This document shows positions 33,417 through 43,013 of a DNA stretch of 64,000 nucleotides, one piece after another. Location: contig OZ251231.1 in assembly GCA_965240325.2 (NCBI GenBank), positions 2,480,001 through 2,544,000 on the forward strand. The letters run 5' to 3'. The notes below the pieces were generated by a model, which had not been told where the DNA came from, did not search any database, and saw nothing but the letters and a program-made list of their open reading frames with translations. Within the stretch, counting starts at the first letter, position 1. Each line of letters opens with the position of its first letter. A program made the position numbers and the translations under genes. The stretch is from Rebecca billardiae RCC1528. Taxonomy: Eukaryota; Haptophyta.

Positions 33417-34895
33417 TCAGTTGCCAACTTTGTTGGCGCGGTGCATGCGCTCGAACACGGCCCAGCCCAGCACGACGGCCGCCGCGCCGGCGTAGAAGTG
33501 CGCCGCCGGCTGCCCGTGCCCGATGCCCCACGCGAAGAGGCGCGACATGAGCTTGTAGGCAACGAGCCGGTCGAGCGTGCCGACCGAGTCGAGCGCGGTG
33601 AGCGTCGCGCCCGCCTCGCCCGGCGGGGCCGCCGTGGCGATCATACCCGTGAGACCAGGGAGGCACATCGTCGCCACGGACGAGCCGAGCACGGCGAGCA
33701 CGAAGGCCACGCCCGACTTGGTCGCGCCCATCGCCGCGAGGCACGCGCCAAAGCTGAGCATGCCGATGCGCACCAAGCCGGCCTCGCCGACGAGCGGCAG
33801 CAGCAGCTTGGGGAGGAGCACGTTTGAGAGCGCGAGCACGACCCCCGAGCTCGCCTGCAGCCCCACGGCGACCGACGGCTCCCAGCCGAAGCGGTACTTG
33901 GCGTAGTTGAACATGTTGACCTGCAGCCCGTTGAGGCCGAGCCAGAAGAGGAGGAACGCTGCGGTCGCGCCCGACGCGCGGCTGTGCACGAGCCGCCAGA
34001 TGGCGGCGAGCGCGTTGGCGCGGCCCCATTCGACGCGGGGTGCGCGGCGCGGCGCCGGGAGGGTCTCGGGGCCGAATGCGCCGATGAGCGTGCCCGCCAC
34101 CAGCGCCACCACTGACGCCACCTTGAAGATGTCGCGGGGCGGGAGGTTTGCGGAGAGGATGCCGCCAGACATGCCGCCGAGGATGAACGCCGAGCCGACC
34201 GCGACGCCCTGCAGCACGCCGAGGTTGGCGGCGAGGCGGCGCGAGGGGGACACGTCCTTGACGGCGGACTGGCAGATCGGCAGCATGCACGATGTCACGC
34301 CGTCGAGCGCGCGGCCCCCGATCAGCAGCGGCATCGAGCGAGAGAAGGCGACGGTGCCCCAGCCGACGCAGATGCCAGAGCACGCGAGCAGCTGCAGGGG
34401 CTTGCGCCCGACGGCGTCAGACACGGCGCCCCAGACGGGGTCGAAGAGGAAGGTCATCAGCTGGTCCACCGACTCGAACGTCCCCTTCAGGTCGATGCCC
34501 GCCGACGACACGGCTGTCGAGCCGTCCGCGTTTGCAAGCTGGTTGCAGAAGGACGGCATCGCGACCGCGGTGAGTGCGACGGAGAGGAAGTAGGCGAAGC
34601 ACGCGAAGATGGGCCAGCCAAGGGGACCCTGCTCGGTTGGCGCGCCTTCTTCGTCGATGTCGTCCATGTCCTCCTCGTCGTACGCCCCCGACAACACCAG
34701 AGCCCGCTGTGAGCGCCGCCGCCCGGGCAGCGCTCGGCGCAACAGCTTCCCAGCGCAGCCGATGCCTAGGGCGCCGCCGCGGACGGAGCCGAGGCCAACC
34801 ACAGACAGGGCACGCGACTTGGTTGCGCCCGTCTCCTCCGCGCGCCCCGCCGCAGCGCCGCAGAGCAGCACGAGGACTCCGAGCACGCCGCGCAT
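33417..34895 (-). CDS. Major facilitator superfamily transporter with N-terminal targeting peptide
   Basis: 492 aa, single exon, ATG at 34895. The N-terminus MRGVLGVLVLLCGAAAGRA is a signal peptide, followed by an Arg/Gly/Ser-rich stretch and an acidic patch (EEDMDDIDEE). It could be a complex-plastid presequence. About twelve hydrophobic spans begin at WPIFACFAYFLSVALTAVAM. The MFS loop-2/3 motif appears as DPVWGAVSDAVGRKPL. It resembles the tetracycline-efflux/MFSD14 (HIAT1) class, drug-proton antiporters by family. Substrate and membrane are unknown. The frame is open upstream to 35069, but that stretch is Arg-rich and non-conserved. Confidence 0.85.
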   Translation of the reverse strand: MRGVLGVLVLLCGAAAGRAEETGATKSRALSVVGLGSVRGGALGIGCAGKLLRRALPGRRRSQRALVLSGAYDEEDMDDIDEEGAPTEQGPLGWPIFACFAYFLSVALTAVAMPSFCNQLANADGSTAVSSAGIDLKGTFESVDQLMTFLFDPVWGAVSDAVGRKPLQLLACSGICVGWGTVAFSRSMPLLIGGRALDGVTSCMLPICQSAVKDVSPSRRLAANLGVLQGVAVGSAFILGGMSGGILSANLPPRDIFKVASVVALVAGTLIGAFGPETLPAPRRAPRVEWGRANALAAIWRLVHSRASGATAAFLLFWLGLNGLQVNMFNYAKYRFGWEPSVAVGLQASSGVVLALSNVLLPKLLLPLVGEAGLVRIGMLSFGACLAAMGATKSGVAFVLAVLGSSVATMCLPGLTGMIATAAPPGEAGATLTALDSVGTLDRLVAYKLMSRLFAWGIGHGQPAAHFYAGAAAVVLGWAVFERMHRANKVGN

Positions 34896-35208
34896 GGCGA
34901 CTGCACGAGTCCACAAGCCACGCCCAGGAGAACTCGGCGACGCAGCGTCGCAGCGCGGCAGCGGCTGCCGCAGCGGCGGGCGGCCTTTCGCTGACGAGCG
35001 ACGAATCCGCGCCCTGCCTCTGCCGGTGGTGGGACCCCCTTGCACTGCTGGATGAACGACAATCTCCAAATCGACAGTCGAAAGCAGTCAACCACCCGTC
35101 AGGCTATTGTGACACAGGGCTGGGAATTCGTCGTACAGTGACCATCACGTGTCGTCACGGCTGCCCAACAGGCGTGATCACGTGACATCACGTGACGAGT
35201 CCGGCCCA

Positions 35209-35209
<1 letters not shown>

Positions 35210-35247
<38 letters not shown>
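35210..35247. repeat. Poly-G tract
   Basis: 38 consecutive G residues, followed by a G/C-run patch to about 35275. The exact length is unreliable in any sequencing technology. Confidence 0.85.
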
Positions 35248-35248
<1 letters not shown>

Positions 35249-35802
35249 CCGGGGGTTCCCCCCCCCGGGGCCCCGCCGGCCCGAGGCGCAGACAATTTTT
35301 GGGCAGCCTATTTGGGAGTGAATAATGACGAAATTACTAACCGTACGACGACAGACTATCAGTACTGACGAGTGACTCATGATTCTCATGAAGAGCGCGA
35401 TTAGACAGCCGCACTCCGACTAGTCGCGGTCAGCAGCCCCGTCTGTGAAGACCTGCATGAGGCTCGCCTGCCGAGCCATCAACTTGGCCAGCTCGCGCGC
35501 ACTCACTGCTGCCGCGAACCCGCCTTGGCTCGTCGAGGACCCGGCGAGTCGGCGCCGCCGCCCCGCGCAGGCGCGCACTGCTTCGGCCTCGGGCCCGGGG
35601 GCTGTCCGGGTGCACACCATGACTACCGGACTGCTGTCACGTGACGGACCCATTGCCGACGTGACGCGTCACGTGATCACGTGTCACGTGATCACGCCGT
35701 GATATCACGCTGGCACGTGATCACGAACTCCCAGCCCTGCTGTGACAGGTCTGGCCGGGACAGTACACATACTGAGCGCGGTGCGATTGATATGCATGGC
35801 CT

Positions 35803-35845
35803 AATCTCGCCTGCCTGAGCTGTGTGCGTCTCTTATTCTTAGTAA
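35803..35845 (+). repeat. Dispersed 43-bp repeat, copy C
   Basis: Identical over 43 bases to copies A (6730-6772, minus) and B (31328-31370, plus). The flanks are otherwise unrelated by eye. Confidence 0.85.
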
Positions 35846-36593
35846 ACTAAGGTATTCATCATCATCAACGGTCGTAGTCGTAGCTAGTTGTGGCCTGTGT
35901 AGCCTGTGAGTGAGTGTGACTTCCGGCGGACATCTGCCATCTTGCCTCCGCCGGTCCGGCGGTGCCATGCCTGTCACGGTGTCCGAGAGAGGCCCGCCTG
36001 CCTGCAGTCATCGACACCGCGGTCGCGGTGACGCTGGCTGGAACGGCCTGGATCGTGTGCCTGAATTCCCGCGTGGTGGCGACTACCTAGTATACCTGTA
36101 TGCATATGCGAAACTGATGATACCCGGACTGGGTATTTAGTTATAGAAAATATAGATTCTGAACCTATTGGAGGTGTGGCTGATGATCCGCATCAGTGAA
36201 TCAGTGATGATCCATCTGGCATCTGGCCGTAAATCGTAATGTCGTCACTCGTCTGACAAGGGTGAAGGGACCGCCTGGGGTGGTCGTCAGGAGCTATAGA
36301 GTATAGTGTCAAATCAATGATAATCCATCAGAGGCGGCGATCCCGCCGATTGCAGTGTCAAGATGTAACGCTCCAGTGACCGGACTGGGGGGTGGACCGA
36401 ACTCCGAAGCCGGAGCCTCGTGACACGCGGTCCGTACTGCTGACAGCTGAGTCCGACAGTCGTAACGGCGTAACGCCGGCCGCCCCGCGGCCCCGCGGCC
36501 CGGGCCCGCGGGGGCCCCGGCGGTCAGGCGCCGCTCCGGCCTGCCAGGACTCAGTAGTGACGATATCGATATGTCAGAATAAATAAATAAATA

Positions 36594-36597
<4 letters not shown>

Positions 36598-36673
<76 letters not shown>
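36598..36673. repeat. (TA)n microsatellite
   Basis: About 76 bp of TA dinucleotides preceded by four to five AATA units. Confidence 0.95.
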
Positions 36674-36675
<2 letters not shown>

Positions 36676-36909
36676 CTTGTCGAGTCAGACTCAGAGCAAT
36701 CCGGGACGGCGAGGCCGACGGGCTGAGACCGGTCAGGACGGACCCGTCACAGACAGAGGTAATACGTTACGACTACTACTGTTAGGTGACGTATCATGAT
36801 GCGCTGCCAGGCGGGCAAAGCTGAAAACGCCGGGCACCAAAGTCGTGGCCCAAGGCAGATGGGCCCAGCCGTGATGTACAAGAGAAGCAGCCATAGTCCA
36901 GAGCACGCG

Positions 36910-37545
36910 TCACACAACCCCCGTGCGCCCCGCGGCGAACGCCTTGAGCCCGTGCTCGAAGAGCTCCTCCGTCATGCCACTCGGTGTCCGGACGCATACG
37001 ATGCCGTCGCAGTTCCGGGCGACGTCGCCGCAGTTGTCGCCGTAGATGCAGTCGTCCCAAAAGATCATGGAGGCGAAGTCCACGCCCGACTCTTTGGCGA
37101 TGTTTGGCACGTGCGTCCGGCCCTTGTTGCCCGGGAATATCTGCCTGTAGCTCACGAGCTGCGCAACAGTCGTCCCGGTCGCCTCATCCACCACAATGTT
37201 CTCCAGGCACGTCTGTGCCCAGTCCGGGCACGTCGTGCTGCTCGCAACGGCGACCTGGAGGTCGGGCCCTCCAATCGACGCCCGGTCGTGCAGCACCCGC
37301 CGCAGCACGGCGAGTGCGCCAGGAAACAGCCTGACCACGTCGCCGCCTGCGCGCATGCCTCCGGCCTTTGCGTCGTACACGGTCGGGGCACTCGACAGCT
37401 CGAACATCTCCGGCGTCCACAGGCAGGCGTCCAGGTCAAAGATGAGGAGGCGTGGTACCCGTCGTGACGAGGCGGCGGGCGCAGACATGGTTGGCGACGT
37501 GGCCGCGCTGACGGACACCAGCACGACAAGCGGCACGATGCTCAT
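36910..37545 (-). CDS. MDP-1-like HAD phosphatase, secreted or organellar (paralogue 1)
   Basis: 211 aa, ATG at 37545 (a GTG lies four codons upstream). The N-terminal hydrophobic MSIVPLVVLVSVSAATS is a signal peptide. The HAD core follows the magnesium-dependent phosphatase-1 pattern. Motif I is LLIFDLDACLWTPEM with both catalytic Asp, motif II is in AVASST, the motif III Lys is in NKGRTHVP and motif IV is MIFWDDCIYGDN. MDP-1 proteins dephosphorylate phosphotyrosine or small-molecule phosphates. A signal peptide is unusual for the family. A clear paralogue lies at 39544-40320, and a sulfotransferase-like gene on the opposite strand sits between them, 141 bp away. Confidence 0.82.
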   Translation of the reverse strand: MSIVPLVVLVSVSAATSPTMSAPAASSRRVPRLLIFDLDACLWTPEMFELSSAPTVYDAKAGGMRAGGDVVRLFPGALAVLRRVLHDRASIGGPDLQVAVASSTTCPDWAQTCLENIVVDEATGTTVAQLVSYRQIFPGNKGRTHVPNIAKESGVDFASMIFWDDCIYGDNCGDVARNCDGIVCVRTPSGMTEELFEHGLKAFAAGRTGVV

Positions 37546-37686
37546 GAAAGGATCCACCCCGACCAGGCACCGGCACGCCGATGCTGCAAGCTACGGCAGT
37601 ACTGGTACATACTACTACGGCACTGGGTCTCCGGTCCAGTCCGGGGCTTGATTGACCCCAACAATCCGCGACTACTGCCAAGGGCG

Positions 37687-38994
37687 ATGGCGGCGGGCTC
37701 GACCGCCGTCATCAGGCTTGGACTGTTCTCGTGCGTAGCCCTCGCCTCCGGCGCAGGGGAGCTGGTGCGCCCTGCTGGCGCTCCGACATGCGGCGCGTTC
37801 ATCAACGTGCACAACCCGAAGGCTGCCGGGGAGTCGGTCAACAGCCTGATGCGCGCCCAGGCCGCTTTTAAATTCTGTCGCCGCAACCAGTGCGTCGACC
37901 TCGAGCACGGCGGCCAGCTGTTCAGCCTGCTGCACCACTGGATGGCGAACGGCACGCTTCGCAGGCGGCACCCGTACGTGTGGACCGAATGGCACGCCGG
38001 TCCGTCGATGCCAATCTTCACGCACCCGCCGTCGATCTATGCGTCGATGATTCCACTCGCCGCGATGATGCGCGATCGGCTCGCGCGCGGCGCCGAGGGC
38101 GCGCCGGCGTGCCGCGTGGTGCTCGCCACCATGCTGCGGCGACCGATGAGCCACCTGCTCTCGACCTACAACTTCGTGCGCCCCTCGCTCCCTCGGGGCA
38201 CCACCCTCGACGACTTCATGGCGCTGCTCAAGACGCAGCGCCGCTGGACGTACCTCGGCGTGCTCCAAGACATCCCGTCCAAGAAGGATGCCATGGCGCT
38301 GCCGCGGGTCGAGCGCTCGTCGCCCGGGCACGAGGCAGGCTGGGTGGACGGTGGCGGGCAGCGCGGCGGCTTCATCACCCTGGAAGCCCGCCGCGACCTC
38401 GACGCCGCCGCCAAGCGGCAGACCTTTGCGCTGCTGGACACATACATCGACATGCTGGACGTGGTGGGCTTTGTCGAGCGGTTCGAGCCGTCGCTGCAGC
38501 TGATGATCGACGCGATGGGGCTGCGCTGCGCGCGGTGGCGGGACGAGGTGCACGCGTGCGCGGCGGGCAAGTGCATCGGCGCGAAGGGGCGCGCGCGGGC
38601 ACGGGCGGAGCCGCGCGTCGACCCGGCGGCGATGCTCGCGAACGCGTCCTTCCACGCACACTTTGAGGCGACCTTCCCGGGGCTCGAGGGCTGGTTTGCG
38701 AAGCGACTGGCCGGCTTTGACCGGCAGCTCGAGGGGCAGGGGCCGGCGTTCGCGGCGCGAGTGCGCGTCCTGCGCGCGAGGCACGAGCAGCAGTCCCGAA
38801 ACGCACACGACGCGCTGCTGCAAGAGGCAGACGTGTGCCGCGTGAGCAAGCTCGTGCGCGGTGGACTCAGTTTTCGACTTGGTGCCGGTGGTGTACGCGC
38901 CGGACGGGGTCGCGGGGCTGCTGGGCCCCGCAGTCATGCGCGTCGTGGTCTGAGACGACGAAGCTGGCGGTCCGACTCGGGCGAGCATTATTGA
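37687..38994 (+). CDS. Sulfotransferase-like protein with likely 3' frameshift
   Basis: Probable Golgi sulfotransferase using PAPS. ATG at 37687; the signal anchor is VIRLGLFSCVALASGAG. The 5'-phosphosulfate-binding site resembles INVHNPKAAGESVNSL (about 41-54). The 3'-phosphate site is VVLATMLRRPMSHLLSTYNF (about 145-165), as in heparan-sulfate O-sulfotransferases. From about 38861 the annotated frame turns into low-quality Gly/Arg sequence. The frame one base over reads VDSVFDLVPVVYAPDGVAG and stops at 38953, which looks genuine. A one-base indel near 38850-38862 (natural or error) would explain this, since no GT-AG intron fits. The end of the CDS is therefore doubtful. The acceptor glycan is unknown. 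Confidence 0.65.
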   Translation: MAAGSTAVIRLGLFSCVALASGAGELVRPAGAPTCGAFINVHNPKAAGESVNSLMRAQAAFKFCRRNQCVDLEHGGQLFSLLHHWMANGTLRRRHPYVWTEWHAGPSMPIFTHPPSIYASMIPLAAMMRDRLARGAEGAPACRVVLATMLRRPMSHLLSTYNFVRPSLPRGTTLDDFMALLKTQRRWTYLGVLQDIPSKKDAMALPRVERSSPGHEAGWVDGGGQRGGFITLEARRDLDAAAKRQTFALLDTYIDMLDVVGFVERFEPSLQLMIDAMGLRCARWRDEVHACAAGKCIGAKGRARARAEPRVDPAAMLANASFHAHFEATFPGLEGWFAKRLAGFDRQLEGQGPAFAARVRVLRARHEQQSRNAHDALLQEADVCRVSKLVRGGLSFRLGAGGVRAGRGRGAAGPRSHARRGLRRRSWRSDSGEHY

Positions 38995-39221
38995 TGCGAG
39001 TGGCAACTGAGTCTCGTCTCTCAGCGATCGGATCTCACCTGTCCGAGTGACAGTGTCACGGTTCACCATCAGCTTGCTAACGACATCGTCGATCATCCGA
39101 ATACTTCAATAAATTATTATTATACTACTTTATATATATTATATTCTGCTATAATAAACGTCGTGTATTCACTCCTCACTGCGGCCCGGGAATAATATTG
39201 CATATGAATTATGACGATTGA

Positions 39222-39296
<75 letters not shown>

Positions 39297-39543
39297 TAGT
39301 ATTAGATCGATTATCGATCATCGCCATTATCGCGCGGATTCAACGGATCGCGACCGCGTTATCGGTTATGGGCTATGCTCGATTGCAGTTGCTCGAGTCT
39401 CAGACTCAGTCACACGGCGTCGGCGGACATCTGGCGGCTACCATATAGCCGGCAGCCTCGGTCCACACACAAGCGCATGGCGCCTTGCTTCGTACGGCGC
39501 GCAAGACCTCGGGCGCATACTACTGCATGCCCTCCATGCGCAC
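38995..39543. other. Spacer with (TA)n array
   Basis: No gene. AT-rich 39100-39170, then a (TA)n array at about 39225-39293. The remaining 250 bases before the next stop codon are unremarkable. Confidence 0.5.
39225..39293. repeat. (TA)n microsatellite
   Basis: About 69 bp of uninterrupted TA dinucleotides. Open frames through it would encode Ile-Tyr repeats and are not credible. Confidence 0.95.
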
Positions 39544-40320
39544 CTACTCCTGCTCGTCCTGGAGCGGCGTGCGCACGTTGCCGGCGCCGGCGCCAGCACC
39601 AGCCGTCCGGCCGGCGAGCGCCTCAGCCGAGTCGGCGCTCGCGAGCTGGTGGTACTTGTCAAGGCCCGCCTCCCACTGCTCGGTCGTCATCCCAGTGGGA
39701 GTGCGCATCGTCACAACCCCTGGGCAGTTGCGCTCGACCATCCCGCAGTGGTCGCTCCACGCGCTGTCGTCGAAAAAAAGCATGTTCGAGTAAGGCACTC
39801 CCGTCAGCTCTTTCAGGATCGGGAAGTGCGTGCGCGACTTATCGGACGAGAGCGGCTTGGTGCGGCCGATCTGCAGGTTTGGCTCGCCGTCACCGTCCTC
39901 CCACCCCATGCGCAGCACGTCGAGCATCGTCACCCCGGGCAGCACCTCGAGCACCTCCATCGCCTGCCGACCAATCTCGACAGCGCGAGGCGTGTCGGCG
40001 CTCGAGGCGACTGCAAGGCGCATGCCCTGCGGGATGAGCTCGTCGTGACACTGCTGCAGCGCCCTGAGCGCCCCGGGGAACATGCGAATGACGTCGCCGC
40101 CCGAGTGCACACCGATGACGCCCTCCCCCCGCCCAGCCAGGTCGCCGCGGATCGGGCGGTCGCAGTCGTCCCATAATGTGTACATTTCCGGCTGCCAGAC
40201 GCACATGTCGAGGTCGAGCACGCAGAGCGTGGGCAGCACGCGCGAGCTCAGCGCGCGTGAGGAGCTCGCCGACGGGGACGCCAGCGCCAGGGCCAGGGGC
40301 ACCACCAACGCCAGAGACAT
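39544..40320 (-). CDS. MDP-1-like HAD phosphatase, secreted or organellar (paralogue 2)
   Basis: 258 aa, ATG at 40320. The N-terminal MSLALVVPLALALASPSASS is a signal peptide. Motif I is LCVLDLDMCVWQPEMY with both Asp. Motif II is VASSAD, the Lys is in SDKSRTHFP and motif IV is MLFFDDSAWSDHCG. The segment GGDVIRMFPGALRAL parallels GGDVVRLFPGALAVL of the gene at 36910-37545, so the two are paralogues. This copy is longer by an insert before the substrate loop and an Ala/Gly-rich tail. Substrate is unknown; extracytoplasmic location is inferred from the signal peptide. Confidence 0.82.
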   Translation of the reverse strand: MSLALVVPLALALASPSASSSRALSSRVLPTLCVLDLDMCVWQPEMYTLWDDCDRPIRGDLAGRGEGVIGVHSGGDVIRMFPGALRALQQCHDELIPQGMRLAVASSADTPRAVEIGRQAMEVLEVLPGVTMLDVLRMGWEDGDGEPNLQIGRTKPLSSDKSRTHFPILKELTGVPYSNMLFFDDSAWSDHCGMVERNCPGVVTMRTPTGMTTEQWEAGLDKYHQLASADSAEALAGRTAGAGAGAGNVRTPLQDEQE

Positions 40321-40727
40321 GTCGCGCTGCAGTACGCGCTGGAGCGGCCGGCCAGTCGCCTCGAGCTCGTCGCTGCTGGAAGCGATACAGTCGTAGTAGA
40401 TTCCCCGCCGAGTCACCGGACCCGGATGCGGGCGAGAAATCAACAACCACAGATTCCGGTCGGCGGTCGCTCGTCGTGCCGTTCATGGATTCTGGAAGGC
40501 GATGGCGGGAACTCACCGGCCGCCCCCGGGGGGGGGGGCGGGGGAAGCTCGATCTCTGGCAGAGCCTTGAGTGACTCAGTAGCTAGTAGTGGAGTGTGTT
40601 GTGCCGGTGTGCCGCGCCGTGCCGATCACGATGCTTCCTGACGGTGCAGTCGATAAACTATGCGGCTAGTATGAAGAGTGGGCCGGATCGGCCTCATTTT
40701 ATAACTACTGCTCAGCGATTACACCGC
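40321..40727. other. Intergenic spacer
   Basis: 407 bp between two minus-strand genes. It contains an 11-G run at 40528-40538. No gene seen. Confidence 0.45.
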
Positions 40728-42830
40728 TCAATAAGCTCTAGTTGTCAACGCGCCCCGCGACGCTGTCACGTTGGCTGCCGTCCGGCCGCCAAGCCGCTGA
40801 GCGACCTGCCCAATGACGAGCGCGCGCTTCTCGCGGCTTGCGCCGTTGAGGTGCAGGAAGCAGATGTCGCGCGGCACCCCGGTGGCTCGGTCGGTATGCC
40901 GGATGCGGCCGTCCAGCGCGACGCGCGTGGTGCGGAGGGGGTCCCTCTGCCCGCCCTTCGCGTCGAAGAAGGTGCTGAGCGCCAGCAGCGAGCAGTGGTC
41001 AACGGCCACGTCTGCCGTGTGCCCGGCCCAGTACCAGCTGAACCCCAACTGGTCGTTGAGCAGGTACGGCAGGTACTTGGCTCCGGCCCCGACGGAGCGC
41101 GCGCGCCACATGCCCGCCTGCATCTCGGCCGCGACTCGCTCGACGACGGGCAGCAGCGCGGCCACGCTGCCAGCGAACACGCCCGAGTTGAGGTACGCGG
41201 GGAAAGGGGCGGGCGTGCGCGGCGCGCCGCCGGCTGGCCCGTCGGCGCGCGCCGCCTCGCCCTCGGCCGCGTCCGGCGCGCAAAGCCGCCGCGCCCACGG
41301 TGGCGCGCGGCGCTGCCACTCGGCCGGGAGCTCGATGCCACGGCCGTGCAGCTGCGGGCTCGCGTTCAGCCCCCCCCAGCTCCCTAGGGTGCCGAGCTCG
41401 CCGCTGAAGATGACGCGCGCGCCGGACAGTGCAAACAGCGTGTTCAGCCGCTCGCGCACGCCCGCCAGCAGGTCGGCCTCGGCGCCGCCGTCGGGCTGGC
41501 AGCCACCCCACACGGCGTCGGTGCCGTCGGTGAAGACCACGGTGCGGTTGGCGCGCCCGGCGGCGGCGGCGGCGCGCAGGTAGTCGCGCAACGCGAGCAC
41601 CTTGGTCGTGTGCAGCGTGTACGGCGGCGCGCGCTCGCCGGGCGCGCCGCCGGCAAGGTTGAGCACCGGGCATGGCACGCGCCGCGCTGCCGCCGTGGCG
41701 CAGAGCGTGCGCTCGATCGCGCTCTCGACGACGCGGCCATCCTTCGACGCGTACGTGAGCACGACGAGCCCGCCCTCGCCCTCGGCGACGCGCCGCCACG
41801 GCCTCGCCGCCGCGTACTGGTTCCACGCGTCTCGCCACTCCAGGAAGGCGGCGTGCGGCTGCAGGGCGCCGAGCACTTTGGCGGAGATGGGCATCAGCCC
41901 GCCGGCGAAGGAGGGCGCGTCGTCCCAGCGCCATCTCTCCCACAGCGTCCACGGCGCCTTCGCCGTCAGGTGCGCGACGCCCACCCGCGCCGCTGCCCAG
42001 CGCTCATCCGAGCGCCGGTCGTGCACGGCCAGGTCGGGGTGGTCCCCGAGGGGGCCGATCAGGGAAGGGTGCGCTGCCGCCCACGCGCGCAGGCGCTGCA
42101 TGGGCGTTGGTAGGACGCTCGCCTGGCGGAGCCTGCGCTTCCCGCCCGACGGAACGCGGCCGCCCTTCAGCGGCCCAGTGCCCTGCCACGGGTCGACGGC
42201 GATCAACTGCGAGTGCAGCACCGCCGAAGGCCGCAGGAGCAGCGTGCGAAGCCCGAGCGGCGCCCGAGCGGCGCATGCCGGTGCGGCCGAGGAGGCCCCC
42301 GGCTGATCAGCGGCTGGGCCGCCGCTCCCGCACGCGGCCATCACGAAGGTATGCGAGCTCGACGCCAGCTGCGCGATGGGGAGCTCGCTGTCCATGTTCC
42401 CGCGCACCAGCGCGCCACGCTGGATGTACGCCACCGCCTCCCAGCCCGTCGTGTTGGGCCGTGCGAGCGCGACAAACGGGTCAGCGTTGGCCTCGCGCGA
42501 GTGCAGGCGCACGAGCACGCAGCCCAGGTCAAGCAGCCAGGCGCGCTCGTGTGACGACACGTTTGCCGTGACTGTGTGGAGAACCGCCAGCGGGCGGCGC
42601 GCGCCGTGCTGCCGAAGCACGAAGGCGAGCTGCAGCGCGAGAGGCACCAGGCCTGCGCTGTCGATCACCGTCGCGTAGCCCCAGCGTACGTCAGAGGCTG
42701 GTGCCGCCGCCGACGGGTCGAGGAAATTTCGCGCCGCCTTGTTTGCGACTGGACGCCCGCCACCGCGAACGCCCGCCGCTACCAAAAGTGCTGCCAGGCA
42801 AGCACCACGGGCGGCACCGCAGGCCGCCAT
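40728..42830 (-). CDS. Bipartite glycosyltransferase with PLOD-like C-terminal GT domain
   Basis: 700 aa, single exon, ATG at 42830 giving a signal peptide (MAACGAARGACLAALLVAAG). The N-terminal half reads GYATVIDSAGLVPLALQLAF, then AVLHTV and a GNMDSELPI segment where a GT8-like fold would place its metal site. The C-terminal half resembles the glycosyltransferase domain of lysyl hydroxylase/procollagen galactosyltransferases. It has LTYASKDGR, VVFTDGTDAVWGG, YLNSGVFAGS, LNDQLGFSWYW and FLHLNG. Thus two GT-like modules act in the secretory pathway, perhaps on hydroxylysine-like or polysaccharide acceptors. The N-terminal module assignment is weak. Confidence 0.7.
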   Translation of the reverse strand: MAACGAARGACLAALLVAAGVRGGGRPVANKAARNFLDPSAAAPASDVRWGYATVIDSAGLVPLALQLAFVLRQHGARRPLAVLHTVTANVSSHERAWLLDLGCVLVRLHSREANADPFVALARPNTTGWEAVAYIQRGALVRGNMDSELPIAQLASSSHTFVMAACGSGGPAADQPGASSAAPACAARAPLGLRTLLLRPSAVLHSQLIAVDPWQGTGPLKGGRVPSGGKRRLRQASVLPTPMQRLRAWAAAHPSLIGPLGDHPDLAVHDRRSDERWAAARVGVAHLTAKAPWTLWERWRWDDAPSFAGGLMPISAKVLGALQPHAAFLEWRDAWNQYAAARPWRRVAEGEGGLVVLTYASKDGRVVESAIERTLCATAAARRVPCPVLNLAGGAPGERAPPYTLHTTKVLALRDYLRAAAAAGRANRTVVFTDGTDAVWGGCQPDGGAEADLLAGVRERLNTLFALSGARVIFSGELGTLGSWGGLNASPQLHGRGIELPAEWQRRAPPWARRLCAPDAAEGEAARADGPAGGAPRTPAPFPAYLNSGVFAGSVAALLPVVERVAAEMQAGMWRARSVGAGAKYLPYLLNDQLGFSWYWAGHTADVAVDHCSLLALSTFFDAKGGQRDPLRTTRVALDGRIRHTDRATGVPRDICFLHLNGASREKRALVIGQVAQRLGGRTAANVTASRGALTTRAY

Positions 42831-43013
42831 GCTGCACCTTTTATTGGCGATCGATGAAGGCAAAATTAATTAAGAACTCCCTCATTACGACCCATCACTT
42901 TTTACCGTTGATGGACGAAATTGACGTGCCTAAAACATTCGATGAGCCGGATTCGTCGCCTGGATAGGACATTTGCATCGCTAATTCGCTGATGCTACCA
43001 TTTCTATGTCGAG

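Larger units (their letters stand above)
34896..36909. other. Gene-free spacer with poly-G, CACGTG palindromes and TA array
   Basis: Contents: the 38-base poly-G at 35210-35247, two clusters of TCACGTGA/GTGATCAC palindromes (35140-35195 and 35637-35725), dispersed-repeat copy C (35803-35845), a GC-rich palindromic patch at 36480-36530, an AATA run and a (TA)n array at 36598-36673. No gene supported. Confidence 0.55.

Noticed and set aside
39211-39448. Ile-Tyr repeat ORFs
   Set aside because: Produced by the TA microsatellite.
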